This document shows positions 11,286 through 23,077 of a stretch of 64,000 nt of DNA, piece after piece. The notes beneath the pieces are model-generated. The model was not told where the DNA came from, ran no database searches, and was given only the letters and a program-made list of their open reading frames with translations. This DNA comes from Tolypeutes matacus (taxonomy: Eukaryota; Chordata; Mammalia; Cingulata; Chlamyphoridae), in assembly GCA_026826555.1 (NCBI GenBank), contig JAKSZT010053764.1, positions 32,189,487 to 32,253,486 of the forward strand, written 5' to 3'. The position numbers were made by a program, and so were the translations under genes. Each line of letters starts with the position of its first letter. The stretch's first letter is position 1.

Positions 11286-12214
11286 TGCATGATTGGGTGT
11301 TCCCTATCTGAAATGTTTCTATTAGGGCTACAGATTGTGCCTGAAATCGAAGCTTACTTTCATCAATGTAAAGTTCTTCACAGTCTATGCTGAAGCACTG
11401 AAAAATTAGACCTTGTAACAACTGATACTTGTAGAGGCCCTGGATCCAGCTGTTCCTGGTGTGCGTGTCCTGTGGACTCTTCGGTTATGTGAATCAATTC
11501 CTTTAAGCCAATGAGTAGAGTTCCTGTCAGTTAATACTAAAATAGATCTGCAAAAAATAGTGCAAGATAAGTAGAAGTAGAAAACCAACAGGCCTAAACT
11601 TGTCCCTCCTCCCATGTTTCTCAAATTTCAATTAAATACTTTGGCATGTTTGTTTCTTAAGGAAAAGTATAAAACCTTCAGTATCCTAATCTAGGCCCAG
11701 CTCTTACTGCCAAAAAATGTAATTCTAGGCTGCAATATAAATATTGCTCTAAATTTCAAAGCCACCTTAGTGAAATCTTCCTCCAGCTTTATCCCCCCTC
11801 CAGGCAAACTTCAAGGGTGGGCACTTTCTTAAACAGCTTCCCTAGAAGATTTAAGCAGTGGGACAAAAATGGAATGCTTTGCTCTGCCTTAGGACAGATA
11901 TTCACAGCACAGCAGGTACTAGGATTCTCCAAAATAAAGATCATCACAAAGAATGATATTTGTGTTTGTTTTCATGCAAATCAACATTTCTGGAGGACTC
12001 CAACATTTTTTAAACCAATTGAGTTTAAAAGCAACTGAAGCACTTGCCTGATAAATCCCAGGATGAAAACATTGTCTTTTCAATTTTCTCTGGCTTTTTT
12101 TTGGTTCTTTGGGTCATTAAGACAGTGTTTATGCCGAAAGAAGAGCAAGAGTGTTTCAAAAGAATCCGCACAATGAAATGGGTGGCTCCAATGGAATCTG
12201 TAGAAAATGGTTCA
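11286..12214. other. unassigned sequence
   Basis: No gene, RNA or named repeat recognised. A 73-codon open frame at 11817-12038 shows no recognisable family and no supporting signal. Confidence 0.35.
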
Positions 12215-12500
12215 TTCATTAAATCGTTCATTAAATATTTTCAATACTTAAATGCAAGGCTCTGTGTTCAGCACTGACTAGGTGATAGGAGCTGAGACAG
12301 ACGTCTTCATGGATCTTAACGTCCAACGGCAAGATGGACAATAAACAGGGATACATAGTTAGAATGATTTTAAATAGGAGCAGTAGCACTACAAAGTAAA
12401 TGGAATGGAGAGAGAAGACAGCTCATACAGCTGTTGGGAATAATGGTTGCCAAAGATCTCAGGGAGTGGGGAAGGGTCTGCTTTCAATTGTAGGTGGGCC
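12215..12500 (-). mobile_element. L2 fragment
   Basis: It begins with the reversed L2 terminus ('ttcattcattaaatcg'), followed by 'gaca-ataaacagggatac' type spacing seen in L2 3' regions. Confidence 0.6.
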
Positions 12501-12736
12501 AGGTGAGCATGTAGATGAGTAAGGAGGCTAGTTGTCCATTTGTGCATCTGAATTGTTTCTAAGATGTCACCTAAGTATATGAAGTCCTACATGAAAGTTT
12601 ATTCAATGAGAGAATGTTAGCCGTTCTTAGCAGCTAGTCATTTGACAATGGGAGGCCATCATTCAAACCTTGTATTGTGAACAAAGCACTGAGGATTTGA
12701 TACAGGGATTCTGCTTGCAAGTTGTTTAGGGCCTGG

Positions 12737-12890
12737 ATCCTCCAAGTGTGGTCTATTCACCAGCATCAGCGTCACGTGGAGGCCTGTTAGAAATGCAGAC
12801 TCTCAGCCTGCAGAATCAACCTGCATTTTTAGCCAGCTCTCCCATGATTCGTGACTCATAGACGTCTTAAAGTTTGAGACATACCGACTT
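12737..12890 (-). mobile_element. MER20-like hAT element
   Basis: 'tccaagtgtggtctattcac' opens a MER20-type sequence, with 'cagcatcagcgtcacgtgg', 'ttagaaatgcagactctcag' and 'cttaaagtttgagacat' closing the inverted end. Confidence 0.7.
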
Positions 12891-12895
12891 AGGCA

Positions 12896-13170
12896 ACATC
12901 GGTAAAAATGGATAAAGTTGGAACCTGCCCTCAATTGGGTCAGTCTATTGATGGAGACAGGCATGACAACATGACTCGTATGAAACCTACAAGCAGGTAA
13001 CAGGGGCTATGAGAGCACAGAAGTAAGTGTGGGCATGCTCAGCTGGCCCAGGTGGGGTAGGGACAGTGGAGGAAGCTTGAGGAAGGATTCCCAGTTTAAT
13101 GACATCAAAGCTGAGCTAGGAGGAATTGGTCCAAGTGCATACAGGATAAAGTAGAGGAGGGTCAGGCAGA
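12896..13170 (-). mobile_element. L2 fragment
   Basis: Reverse-strand L2 3' region: 'tggagacaggcatgacaac', 'ggctatgagagcacagaag', 'aaagctgagctaggagg'. Confidence 0.55.
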
Positions 13171-14286
13171 TTTGCATTTGGGGTGCTCAGGGGTTTGTGG
13201 GGAGATGGATTAGAAAATGGCAAAGCTGAGCCCATGACACCTGCCCTACAGCAATTGTGGTCTGTGTTCCAGGTGACAGACAAGGAAGACCTGACACTGA
13301 GGTAGGAGTCATCCAGGCTTAGGAAGGGACCTAGGAGGAACTGCGGGAAGGTTTAGGGAAAGCCAGTGTGGATCAGGCCAGGCCTGGAAGCTTGGGAAGT
13401 GCTTGATGTGGCTTCTGTGTGCTCCAGTTGACTTTAGAGAACCTTACCAGAAAAACCTTTACGTGAATTTCCCCCTCCGTAATAATTAAGGATTCCCTTG
13501 AGCTGGCCTGCCTCACTCTTTGTGCAAGCTGAGCACTGTGAGGTGAGGGGTGAGGTGTGCTGTCCGGGAGGCTGACCCAGCTGGGAGCTAATTGGCCTTA
13601 AATGGTGGGTAGTGGAGATAATGCAAGGGGGGGGGGGGAGAGGCTAGCTTCACTTATTGGCAAATGATCACCCCCCCCTCCTTTCCACTCTTGGTTTCTG
13701 GCTCATATATCTTTGTAGAATTTCTCAAAGTGTTGGGAGATATCTTTCGAGGGAAGGAGAACACAACCGGTGCATTACAAAACTATTATTCAATTTAGAT
13801 GATTCTAATTTTTAACAAACTGGGGAGAGAAGCTCTGAGACTGACTGAAGTTGTCAGGGACGAAGTCTGAACGTATCCTCGGCTTCCTTGTCAAATGGTT
13901 TCCAAACATTTGTTTTGCCTAAACGGCAGCAGACTTTTTCCCCCCTAGTAACTCAAAAGCTGTATGTGTGAAACAGTTAAGTGCTGATCCTGCTGTCTCA
14001 GGGGGAGGTGATGAGCCTGAGCATCCCACACTGGGCCTTTGACCCACCCCTAAGTACGGTATGGGGCCACGGGGCTCTTGAGAAACCAATGTTTTAATAT
14101 AAGAAGATATGCCAACTCAAGTTCTAAATAGATGGCAACTCTTAGCAAATTGTATGTATTCATACAACATCCATGTTGCCACATCTTAATAGAGTAAAAC
14201 TAAAAAACAGACACCTGACCCCTGTATAATGCTTTAAAAATAAAAAAAAACAACAACCCATAAGTTGTAAAGTGAGCATGTTAAAT
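13171..14286. other. unassigned sequence with G and C homopolymers
   Basis: A run of 13 G at about 13627-13639 and a C-run at about 13670-13677 lie close together. I see no gene or named repeat. Confidence 0.4.
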
Positions 14287-14296
14287 CATGAGGAAG

Positions 14297-14678
14297 GGGA
14301 AGCGGATGTGGCTCAAGTGATTGAGCTCCCGCTTACCACATGGGAGGTCCGGGTTCAGTTCCCGGTGCCTCCTGGAGAAGACGAGCAAGATAGCGAGCTG
14401 ACACGATGGGCTTGTGCGGCGAGCTGAGGCAACAAGATGACACAACAAGAGACACACAGAGGAGGACATAATGGGAGACACAATAAAGCAGGGAACGGAG
14501 GTGGTTCCAGCGACTAGGTGCCTCCCTCCCACATGAGAGGTGCTAGGTTTGGTTCCCCATGACTCCTAAAAAAAAAAAGGAAGACCGGCACACAACAAAT
14601 AGACACAGCAAATGCAAACAACGAGGGAGTGGGGAGAAATAAATAAATCTCAAAAAACAAAAACAAAAACAAAAAAAA
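14297..14678 (+). mobile_element. DAS SINE, dimeric
   Basis: The first tRNA-like unit starts 'gggaagcggatgtggctcaa' with box B 'gggttcagttccc'. A second, more diverged unit starts at about 14497 with box B-like 'ggtttggttcccc'. The element ends in an A-rich (CAAAAA)n tail. TSD catgaggaag occurs at 14287-14296 and 14679-14688. This is a complete copy mobilised in trans by L1. Confidence 0.92.
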
Positions 14679-14688
14679 CATGAGGAAG

Positions 14689-16534
14689 TGAAATGGAAGT
14701 TCTTTGGAAGATGATAGAGTATCTCCACAGTTCATCTAATTCATGATATACGGTGGGGAGAGACTGGGGAAGAGCACAGCCTTGGCTTTGCAAGCCTTGT
14801 TTTCTTTGGCAATTAGATGCTGACAGGGAGCAAAGCAGGCGCAGACGAGCTCAAGGTAAGCTGTGGAGTGTTCCAGCAACATCTTCCAGGGTGAATCAGT
14901 CCGGGTCTTCAAGGAGCTGCCATGGGAAGCCCGTCTGTTTGCTGCCTCCCACTCCCAAGTCCTGAGCCTCCCCTCAAAGACGGAGAATTAGTTAAAAAAA
15001 CAACAACAAAAAACAAACGAAGGAAATTCTCCAAAGATTACCGGGAACAACAAAAACATCCATTGTAAACAGCAGGTTTGCCTTCTGACAGGTTTTGTTT
15101 GCAAATGATAACAATTACAGGTAATTTTTCACTTCAATTGGAGGAGCAGGTATTAAAGAGAGGGTGGGGGGAGAACGAGAGCAGCCTGAGGTCCCCCGTG
15201 TCTTATTCACTCCCAGGTCTACAACCTAACGCAAGTATGGAGAGCTAGGTAGCGTCTCCTCTTTCCATTAAGTGAGATCTAATTGTGGCTGTTTGGTCTG
15301 TTGGCAGATGCAGTTTCTACAGAACAACAGCCCAGAGACAGAGCTGCGTGATTAATGCCTCCAGCTGTCATATGCCCCATTATCTGTGCATTTGCATAAC
15401 TTAATGGTTTAGGACAGGGAGAGAGGATGCTTAATTTAATGTTTAGCAGGCCCTTGATAGCTGAATAATTTAAGAACTGTCAAGGGGGGGGGGTCAGTCC
15501 TACAGCAATTCAGCAAGACAGCTATGATTTCTGCATATTGTTAAAATTCTTACTTAGGATAAATTTTTTTTAAAGGAAAAAGAAAAGAACAACAATGTCT
15601 GAAAGGAAGTACTGCATTTTCTATTAACCCTTTGCTCCCTGAGGCAAATGGAGACTTGTTTTTGACAGCAATTAGAGGAAGACAGCTGGGAGGGAAAGGT
15701 TAATCTCATCCTTTTGCCTCTTAAGAACCTCTTCTCTTCCATTCTGATTTTGTCTCCTCTGGTTCTCTTTGTCCCCTCAACCATCTTGCCCCTTTATGCT
15801 GTGTTTTATGATCCACTTACAATCTTCTTCCCACTTACCTCCAGCCTCTCATTTAAATGAAAGGCAGATGGGGGGGAAGGGAGGGTGGAAGGGAGGAGCA
15901 GAATTTGCTTAAAATCAACTAACAGCCCAACCTGCTTTCAGTAGGAAACACTGTCAGTTTCATTAGTTGCTAATGAATATTATTAAACTAATCTGTCATT
16001 TGTTTTCTAATTACGTGTCACCAGGCATCACAGTGGCTGCTGAGGTGACTGCTGGTGAACAATTTCCCCTTTGAACACTTTTTTTCCCCCTAGTGTAAGA
16101 ACAGCCAGGAATGATTAGTAATAATTTGAGCCTGGATAAGTCCTCCTCCCCACCCCCCACCCCCCCATTTTCCCCAGCCTTTTGAAAATAATTTTTCTCC
16201 AGCACATTTGTAACGCAGAGGGATCTCCATCCCCACCTTTCCTCGGCAACTCAATCCCAGAGGGAGACCCTGGCCCGTGTTACACTTGGGACAGTTCCAC
16301 CTCTGAAATCTCCAGCTTGACTGCGACCACAACCTCCCATGATTTTCCATCTCAGTTCGGTTGGTCTGGAATCCGGGCAGGACTCAGCTGCCCCACTTTG
16401 CATCGACTGTGGTGCTAGGCAGGTCCAGAGGGTCCACGGAGGCTTTGTTCCCATGCCTGGTCCCTTGCGGGGATGGCTGGACTGCTGGGCCCTGCCACCC
16501 ACTCTCTCTCCTGTGGGTTCCAGGCTTGAATTAG
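14689..16534. other. repeat-poor block, candidate regulatory DNA
   Basis: I see no transposon here apart from short homopolymers (G-run at about 15485-15493). Two stretches look constrained to the eye. About 15100-15480 has E-box-like cagctg and catatg, an octamer atttgcat and several TAAT cores. About 15925-16035 has TAAT and ATTA cores. No exon is apparent. Conservation cannot be tested from this sequence alone. Confidence 0.3.
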
Positions 16535-16539
16535 TTTTC

Positions 16540-16889
16540 TAGGGCTGCTGTAATAAAGTACTAAAAACGGGATGACCTAAAACAACAAACTTATTGTCTC
16601 ACAGTTCTGGAGGCTGGAAGTGTGAAATCTGTAAGGCAGAACCCATCCTTGACCCAGTCTGTGGACTGCAATCCTTGGATGTCAGTCTCTGCCTCAGTGG
16701 TCTCATGGTGTTCTCCTCTGTGTCTGTCTGTCTCTTCTCCCATTCTGATAAGGACACAAGTCTCACTGGATTAAGGCCTCACTTTAATTCTATCTGAAAT
16801 GACCCTAATTCCAATAAGGTCATATTCTGAGTCCCGGGGGTTAGGACTTCAACACTTCTTTTTGGGGGAACATGATTCAACCCATAACA
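16540..16889 (-). mobile_element. MaLR LTR
   Basis: Reverse-strand MaLR signatures: 'ttctagggctgctgtaataa', 'attgtctcacagttctggag', 'cataacag' at the end, preceded by 'ggggttaggacttcaacac'. Similar to the copy at 32473-32822. Confidence 0.8.
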
Positions 16890-17634
16890 GGGACTTTCCA
16901 TGTGATGTCCCACCAGGAGCGTAGATGAACTTCTTACATGGCTGCCCAGAGCTTCAAGAGTGAGTGGTCCAAGAGACCAGAAGTAGAGGCATCCAGTCTC
17001 AAGGTCTGACCTGGAAGCTTGCACAGCATCATTTCCACCATATGCTACTGGACAAAGCAGTCAGAGCTCACCCAGACTCAAGGGGAGGGGACATAGATTC
17101 CTCCAGATGTGAGGAATGTAAGAATCTGTGACCATCTTTATCTACCCAGTCTCATCTGATACTTCAGCTGTATCACCAGTCCCCTTCCACAGCCTTCTCT
17201 GGTTTTCCGTTCTCCAATCCCACTTAAATGACTTCTTACCAGCAATCTGAGTTCCCAACTTCCTAGACCTTCCACTGGAATTCTTCCTTGGGCAACCTCA
17301 GCCTCTCCTCTTATATTTGAGCTGCTAAGAAAAATCACACAACCCGACAAAGTGGTGCCTCTAAAAACAAGTAGTTTCAGATCTCAGCTGGTCCTCAAAG
17401 CTGTCTGGTCAGCCTTCTCTGTGTTCCTGATTTATCTCCAGTTTCCTATGGTAGTTTTGAGATTTACTCCCTTCTCAAATTCTCAACATAGCTCTTGACC
17501 TCAAAAGATTCATTTGATCTAGTTCTTAGGAGGTGACTTGTCTTCTACTTCTCAGAGGCATCAACATCCTTTGTTACCTACAGGAGGCTACTTCAAACTC
17601 CTCTTGGTGTCAGATGTCCTTTTGTTAATGGAGT
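16890..17634. other. unassigned sequence
   Basis: No gene, RNA or named repeat recognised. Confidence 0.35.
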
Positions 17635-18110
17635 TGGTGCCTAGGTTCTTGGCTTCCTTGTGAGAAAGAGTTCATGGACAAGCCACAAATCAATCAGACA
17701 AGCAGAGAATTTATTGGGAGGCAAAGCAAGAAAACAAAATACACTCTCAGACACGAGGGTGGGCATTCTCAAGGGAGAGAATGCAAGTTCTGTCCTGGGG
17801 TCACCTTTATATGGGGGTACAGGGCTCCAGGTTTTGTGCTGATAAACAAGGGTTTAAGGGTATGGGGGTTTAGGGGTGTGGGAGTTGCTGTCCAAGGCCT
17901 CTTCAAGGCATGTTCACTGGTGGTGATTAGCCTCTGGTCACTGTCCATGAGGCGTGAGGTAACCTGAAAGCTCGGTGGGTGGGTGGCAGTGCTGCCCCTC
18001 TCGCCCCTTCCCTCTTTGCGGGCTGCCTTCTGATAACGCAGCCTTTGGGTGTGTGCTTTAAGCTGCAGGGTGTGTGCTCTAAGTTGCCCCTTTCAAACTG
18101 GCCTGTGTGA
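17635..18110 (-). mobile_element. ERV-type solo LTR with TATA and poly(A) signals
   Basis: Read on the minus strand, this has a U3-like region, a TATA-like box 'catataaagg' (about 17812-17821), then an AATAAA in 'cccaataaattctctgc' (about 17709-17714), and ends '...cctaggcacca' at 17635. The order TATA, about 100 nt, AATAAA fits an LTR with R and U5. I could not find matching TSDs, so the U3 edge is approximate. No internal ERV genes flank it. Confidence 0.6.
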
Positions 18111-18469
18111 CTCATTAGGTTAATGGCAGTCAGTAGGCCATAGCCCCAGTTTCTCTTACCAGGTGGTGTTTGTGTGGCTTATTAGGTTTTCTGCCCCCTC
18201 CCTCCTTTGGTCTCTATTGCCTCACTTTCCTTCTTTCAAATAGCTTCCCCCACATTCTGTGTTCTTTGTTTGTATTCTCTTTTCCTCAAGAACTGACTGC
18301 TATCAGCCATTCCTTCTCTGTTTCCGTTTTCTTAGCCTATAACTGTGCTCTACCTCATCAAGATAATAATAGCTCTATGGTTTTGAAAGAGTTCACTGTA
18401 TTTATGGATCTACAGCCTCAATTTCCATCTCTTCTCCTCATTGCAATGTGATTCCTGGTCCTTCCTGAC
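18111..18469. other. unassigned pyrimidine-rich sequence
   Basis: Nothing was recognised apart from possible extension of the L2 that follows. Confidence 0.3.
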
Positions 18470-19431
18470 ACTCACACTTGCACTGGGGCTCATGATGACC
18501 ACACCCCAGGGTTGGTTATCAGTCCTTATCTTGCTTAGTCTCTGCGCTGCTCAATCACTCTTCCCTCTAATTCTCTTTCTATAGCTGCTGCTATTCTACC
18601 ATCTTATTTCCTCTCTCTTGGATTGCTTTTTTTTTCACCCAGAATTACTTTAAAGTTTCTTTTTTTCCTTGACCTCCCCTTTCTCCAAGTGCTCATCTTC
18701 CCCCAAAATCTGTCCTTAGACCTTTTCTCTTAGCCCTGTGTGCTTCATGATCGAATTTGTGGACATGTCAATTACTGCCTATCTTGAAGACTTCCAAACA
18801 GATATTGCACAGCTCTTTCCTGAGCAACAGATATATATATATATACCCACTAGACAAACATCTTCATCTGGATACCCTGCAGACAACTCAAATTTCACAC
18901 CCCCAGAGTAGGATCTATTTCCCAGTCTGTTCCCTTTACCCATTATTTTAAGCCTCCAACATACAATTTTCCCACTTGTCCTTTTTCTCACCTTTCCCAT
19001 CCATGTAATCACTAAACTCTATTGATTCCTAAGTATCTTTCACCTTGTCTTCATGGCTTTCACATAGGTCCTTGTTATTTGGTCAGCATTATGGTAACTA
19101 GTTTGGAAACTTTTAAAATCTCTTATCCTTATCACTGTCACCCACCAAAGAGATGCTTCCAAAATGCATCTGAATAAATCACTGCCCTATCTAAAATCCT
19201 TCAGTGGTTCCCCATTGCCTAGAGACTCAAGTTCAAGGTTTGAGCCTGGTGTATTAAAAATGTTCATGTCCCTCCTTCCCACCCTCACACCCAGTGGTCC
19301 TGCTCCATGGCTGTTTCTTGCCTTTACATCTTTGCATATGCCTTCTATTCTGCCTGACATCCCTCCTGTCCTCTTTTATTAGGCAAGTCCTACACATACA
19401 CTAATTCTCAGCTTATGTTTCTTTAAGGTAC
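18470..19431 (+). mobile_element. L2 LINE with ORF-derived sequence
   Basis: Forward L2 including decayed reverse-transcriptase-region sequence ('ctgtccttagaccttttctc', 'caaatttcacacccccagag', 'ccttcagtggttccccattg'), with a (TA)n tract at about 18833-18846. A MER5 copy at 19440-19589 interrupts it and it resumes to about 19740. No functional frame remains. Confidence 0.7.
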
Positions 19432-19439
19432 TTTAGATT

Positions 19440-19589
19440 TTGCTACCTGGGAGACATTTGGCAGTGTCTGAAGACATTTTTGGTTGTCAACTTGGGGATG
19501 CTGCTGAACACTACAATGCACAGGATACCTCCTCTGCCCCAAATTATTTGATCCCAAATGGCAATAGTGTTGGGGTTGAGAAACTCTGC
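19440..19589 (+). mobile_element. MER5-type hAT element
   Basis: Signatures are 'gacatttggcagtgtctgaa', 'gacatttttggttgtcaac' and 'ggggttgagaaactctg'. An 8-bp duplication tttagatt lies at 19432-19439 and 19590-19597, as expected for hAT transposition, and the L2 is colinear on both sides. Confidence 0.88.
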
Positions 19590-19597
19590 TTTAGATT

Positions 19598-19740
19598 ATT
19601 CTTCATTGTGCTACTACTATTCCCTTGTACTTTTCCCATTTTCCACATGGCATTTTGTTTATTTGAATCACATATTTCTCCCTTAGACTGTGTGTGAGCC
19701 TCTAGAGGATGAAATTTTATTTCCTGGCATTTTAAATATT
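19598..19740 (+). mobile_element. L2 LINE, 3' continuation
   Basis: Continuation of the L2 at 18470-19431 after the MER5 insertion ('cttagactgtgtgtgagcct'). Confidence 0.65.
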
Positions 19741-20059
19741 ATTTATTAAAGTAACTTTTGTTGCTGTTATTCCCAAATATCTCCTGCTTACCTTACTGAC
19801 TGTTCCTGACTCTATTATCAAACACTTACACTTTAGAGTGAATGAGGCTTGGTTGGTGTCTTGAAAATGGATTGATTGGTATAAGAAGGTAACTTGAGAA
19901 GAAAGCCATATCTCACAAGCTTGTCTACTTCTATTCCCTGGATTTTCTCATTCTCCCTTTTGTTCTCTTTAGTCCCAAATCCTTTTCAGAATGTCTCCAG
20001 GCAGTTTTTATTTCGGTTTCCTAAGATTAACAGTGAAAACCAAGGAGTTCACTGTGTTC

Positions 20060-20690
20060 ACTGCTTATTTGCCTGTTGACTGTCAGCTCCATTTCCACCC
20101 TTCTCTGCTCTCCGGTGCATTGTTGGGGGCCAGAAGTCTGCAAACCACATTTAAAAAATTCCCTTGCTAGATGGCTTCTAGTTGCATTTTGCAAATGGGG
20201 GACACTAGTGGGAGATGAGGGGGCAAGAGGAAGGGAGAAGTCAATAGTTTCTCTGCTTCTGGAAGAACAGCAGAAGTAGCAGTGGTGGGAGGCAAGTCTA
20301 GACTCCTGGCTTCTTGCTAAGGGAGTAGGTATCTCAGCTGCCTCAGCAACAAAGCACCGGTAGACTCTGGCTCCAGTCCCAGCAATGCCTGTAATGGGTA
20401 GCTTTAAGCACCAGACCTTCTGCAAAGCACCCTTGGCTGTGTTTCCAGCATCACAGGAATGGGTGCTCTTGAAGCTTTGGCGGCAAAGATCACGAGCTCC
20501 AAGTAAACTTTTCCTTTTTGTTTCTCCAGTCCAGGGAGTGGGAGCAGCTTCTTGGAATTACTAATGTCTGGTTAAGTTCACCTTCTCCCTTTTTTCTTTC
20601 CCAGTTCTTCCTAGATTTTCTATGTTCTGTATTAAATTCCCTCTGTCGGAAATATCTCTGGTGGTTTCTGTTTTCCTGGTGAGACATGAA
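20060..20690 (+). mobile_element. possible old LTR-like repeat
   Basis: 'ttggaattactaatgtctgg', 'ttctatgttctgtattaaat' and 'ctctggtggtttctgttttc' recall the 3' part of an old mammalian LTR or LTR-like repeat. I cannot name the family with certainty and the start is a guess. Confidence 0.35.
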
Positions 20691-21229
20691 ATGATATAGT
20701 ACTAGTATGGTACATTTCCTTTCCCAGGGATTTTTCACTTTTCTTGGTTATTGAGGCTTAGATTAATCCTTATAAAATTCTACTTCCCAGGAGATTCATA
20801 GGTGAACTACAGTAAATACAGTGATTGTACCCTAATACAAAGAAGAAGAAAGGGGTCTCTTACAGGTATTTTATACATTTTCTAATTGTGTGAGAAGGCA
20901 TCTGGAATTCAGAACAAGTCCCACTTCCCCCAATTCTTAGTTTTCCTCCACTGAATGGATTGATAGGTTTGATCTAATTTTCTCTACTGTAAAATTAAAA
21001 GCAAGTATTGCCTTTTTAAAAAAATTAATTGAGGAAACAGATTCCTTGGTTATAACAACTCTGAATGTCAACCACAGAAATACCTGGTTGCTTTGACAAT
21101 CTTGCATGCTATATTAGCATGAAACAATTAAGCAGGAGCCAGCATAGTCTCCTTTGTTCCGTACATAATCATGAACCAAGCAGGCCTCTTTTCTGAGAAG
21201 CTATTTAAAACTTTCTGAGTCTTCCTATC
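20691..21229. other. unassigned sequence
   Basis: No gene, RNA or named repeat recognised. Confidence 0.35.
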
Positions 21230-21403
21230 ATAATTAGAATAAACCTAAACTATCTACCCCAGTTCATCAGACCCACAAGGTCTGGTCTCTGTTACAGGTT
21301 TTGTTCCCAAGCCCCAATCTGTCATCCCGCTCTCCCACTTGCTCATCATGCTTTAACCACACTGGCTTCTTTTCTGTTCTTGTCATCCTAAAAGCTTGTA
21401 TCA
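21230..21403 (+). mobile_element. L2, part 1
   Basis: Forward L2 sequence ('caaggtctggtctctgttac', 'ccacactggcttcttttctg') interrupted by a DAS SINE and resumed at 21862-22245. Confidence 0.7.
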
Positions 21404-21416
21404 GACTTGTGTTTTT

Positions 21417-21848
21417 TTTTTTTTTTTTTAAGATTTATTTATTTACTTTTTATCCATTTTTAGCACCCTTCCCCCACTCCATTTTTGCTGTTTCTTTGTC
21501 CATTCACAGGGCAACTCTCTTTGTCTGTTTCCTGCCCTCTCTTCTCATCCTTCTCCTCCTGTCTTCACTGGGATTCGATCCTCAGAATCTCCAATGTGGG
21601 AGAGAGGCGTCCTACTGCCTATGCCACCTTAGTTCTTGTTTTTCGGTGCATCTCGTCTTGGCTCTCCCTTGTGTCACTCTCCTGTTACGTCATCATCTTG
21701 CTGCGTGGCTTGGTGGGGACTGGCGGCACACCTGCGCGTGGGCCTTCTATATTTTTCTTTATTTTACTGGGAGGTCCCGGGGATCAAACCCAGGTTCCTC
21801 CATATGGGAGACGGATGCCCAACCATTTGAGTCACATCCGCCCCCCCT
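21417..21848 (-). mobile_element. DAS SINE, dimeric, long form
   Basis: On the minus strand it starts 'gggggcggatgtgactcaaa' with box B 'gggtttgatcccc'. A linker and a second tRNA-like unit follow (box B-like 'ggatcgaatccc'), then an A-rich tail of about 20 nt. The TSD is gacttgtgttttt (21404-21416) and gactggtgttttt (21849-21861), with one mismatch. It interrupts an L2. Confidence 0.9.
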
Positions 21849-21861
21849 GACTGGTGTTTTT

Positions 21862-22245
21862 TCATACTTGCTGTTTTCTCTGTCCAGAACACTCTCCTCC
21901 AGGATCAGCTCACGGTTTCATCCCTTTTATGTAAACCAGTTCTCAGATTTAATGTCACTTCTTCAGAGATGATTTCTTTAATGATTCTATATAAAGTTGC
22001 TCCCCACCTGAAGTCATTTTCTACTCCACAATTCTTTTGAATGTTTAATAGTTCATATTGTCATGTTGTAATCTGAAATTATATCACTCATTAGTTTAGT
22101 TATTAGCTGCCTCTCCCGACTAGAATGTAAATTCCTTGAAGGTGGGGAGGATATCTGTTTCTTTACAACTTTATCTTCTGAGTTTAAAGTAATCCCTGGA
22201 ACGTAACAGGTGCTTAACAAATTCTTGTTGAATGAATTAACTGTG
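21862..22245 (+). mobile_element. L2, part 2 with 3' terminus
   Basis: Continuation of 21230-21403, ending in a typical L2 tail: 'aggtgcttaacaaattcttg', then 'ttgaatgaatta'. Confidence 0.78.
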
Positions 22246-22349
22246 CCTACTGTGCTCTTGACTCAGTTCAGGGAGTATTTATTGTATCTCCATTTTTTGT
22301 ATGATTATATGATGAGGAATAGGGAGCTAAGTAAGACATGATGCTTCTT

Positions 22350-22471
22350 TTTTTTTCTTTCTGACTTTATTTTGTACATTTAATAATTGGAAATATAAAC
22401 AATTAAAAACTAAAAAGTAAACAGATGAATAAATATATACATTTCTCAATTAAATGTACTGGATACATATA
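22350..22471 (-). mobile_element. 5'-truncated L1 (3' UTR only)
   Basis: The reverse complement matches the last about 120 nt of the near-full-length L1 in this window (63240-63350), including 'aattgagaaatgtatatatt' and 'aaatgtacaaaataaagt'. TSD: aagacatgatgcttctt (22333-22349) against aagacatggtgcttctt (22472-22488), one mismatch. This is typical extreme 5' truncation of an L1 of the same subfamily. Confidence 0.9.
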
Positions 22472-22539
22472 AAGACATGGTGCTTCTTGCAACTAGTGTT
22501 CAACTACGCCATCAGCCATGGCCCTTCCCCCTAAAACAA

Positions 22540-22840
22540 CCACCACCAAATTATATTGAGTGCTCATGATGCACAGGGCACTTTGCTAAGTGTCTATAGG
22601 CTCGCTCTCATAAGATTTTTTTTTTTAAAGGAGGTACCAGGGATTGAACCCAGGACCTTGTTCATGGGAAGCAGGTGCTCAAACCACTGAGCTACACCTG
22701 CTCCCCTATGGTAAGTATTAATAACCTCATTCTATAGATGAGAACTAAAATTTAGAGGTTTAGCGAAGACCCTAAATCACACAGATAGTAAATGACAAAG
22801 CCCAAAGTTTAAATAAAGTCTGAGTCCAAATTCATACTTG
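22540..22840 (-). mobile_element. MIR SINE split by a DAS SINE
   Basis: Reverse MIR: 'attgagtgctcatgatgcac' and 'gctaagtgtctataggctcg' left of the DAS copy, 'ttctatagatgagaactaaa' and 'ctaaatcacacagatagtaa' right of it. Confidence 0.75.
22616..22707 (-). mobile_element. DAS SINE, monomer
   Basis: On the minus strand it starts 'ggggagcaggtgtagctcag' with box B 'gggttcaatccc' and an A-rich tail. It is inserted into a MIR. Confidence 0.87.
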
Positions 22841-22888
22841 AAACCACTTTACACATGGCTTCTTATTTTGTTAGGATACTTCTTTTAT

Positions 22889-23077
22889 TTATTTTTATTT
22901 TTTTAAAGATTTTATTTATTTATTCATTTATTCCCCCCTTGCTGCTTGTGCTCGCTGGGTCAGCTAACCACGCCGTGCGGGCGGGCTTGCCTTCACCAGG
23001 AGGCCCCGGGAACCGAACCCGGGGCCTCCCATATGGTAAACGGGAGCCCCACTGATTGAGCCACAGCTGCTTCCCTG
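22889..23077 (-). mobile_element. DAS SINE, GC-rich subfamily
   Basis: The body carries a perfect box-B-containing palindrome-like block 'ggccccgggttcggttcccg' (minus strand) and an extra head-to-tail segment ('ctgacccagcgagcacaagc'), followed by 'aataaataaaatct' and an A-rich tail. TSD ggatacttcttttat at 22874-22888 and 23078-23092 is exact. It is closely similar to the SINE in L1 ORF2 at 61862-62053. Confidence 0.92.

Noticed and set aside
21301..21972. 223-codon open frame on the plus strand
   Set aside because: It runs antisense through a dimeric DAS SINE and flanking L2. The frame is repeat sequence, not a gene.
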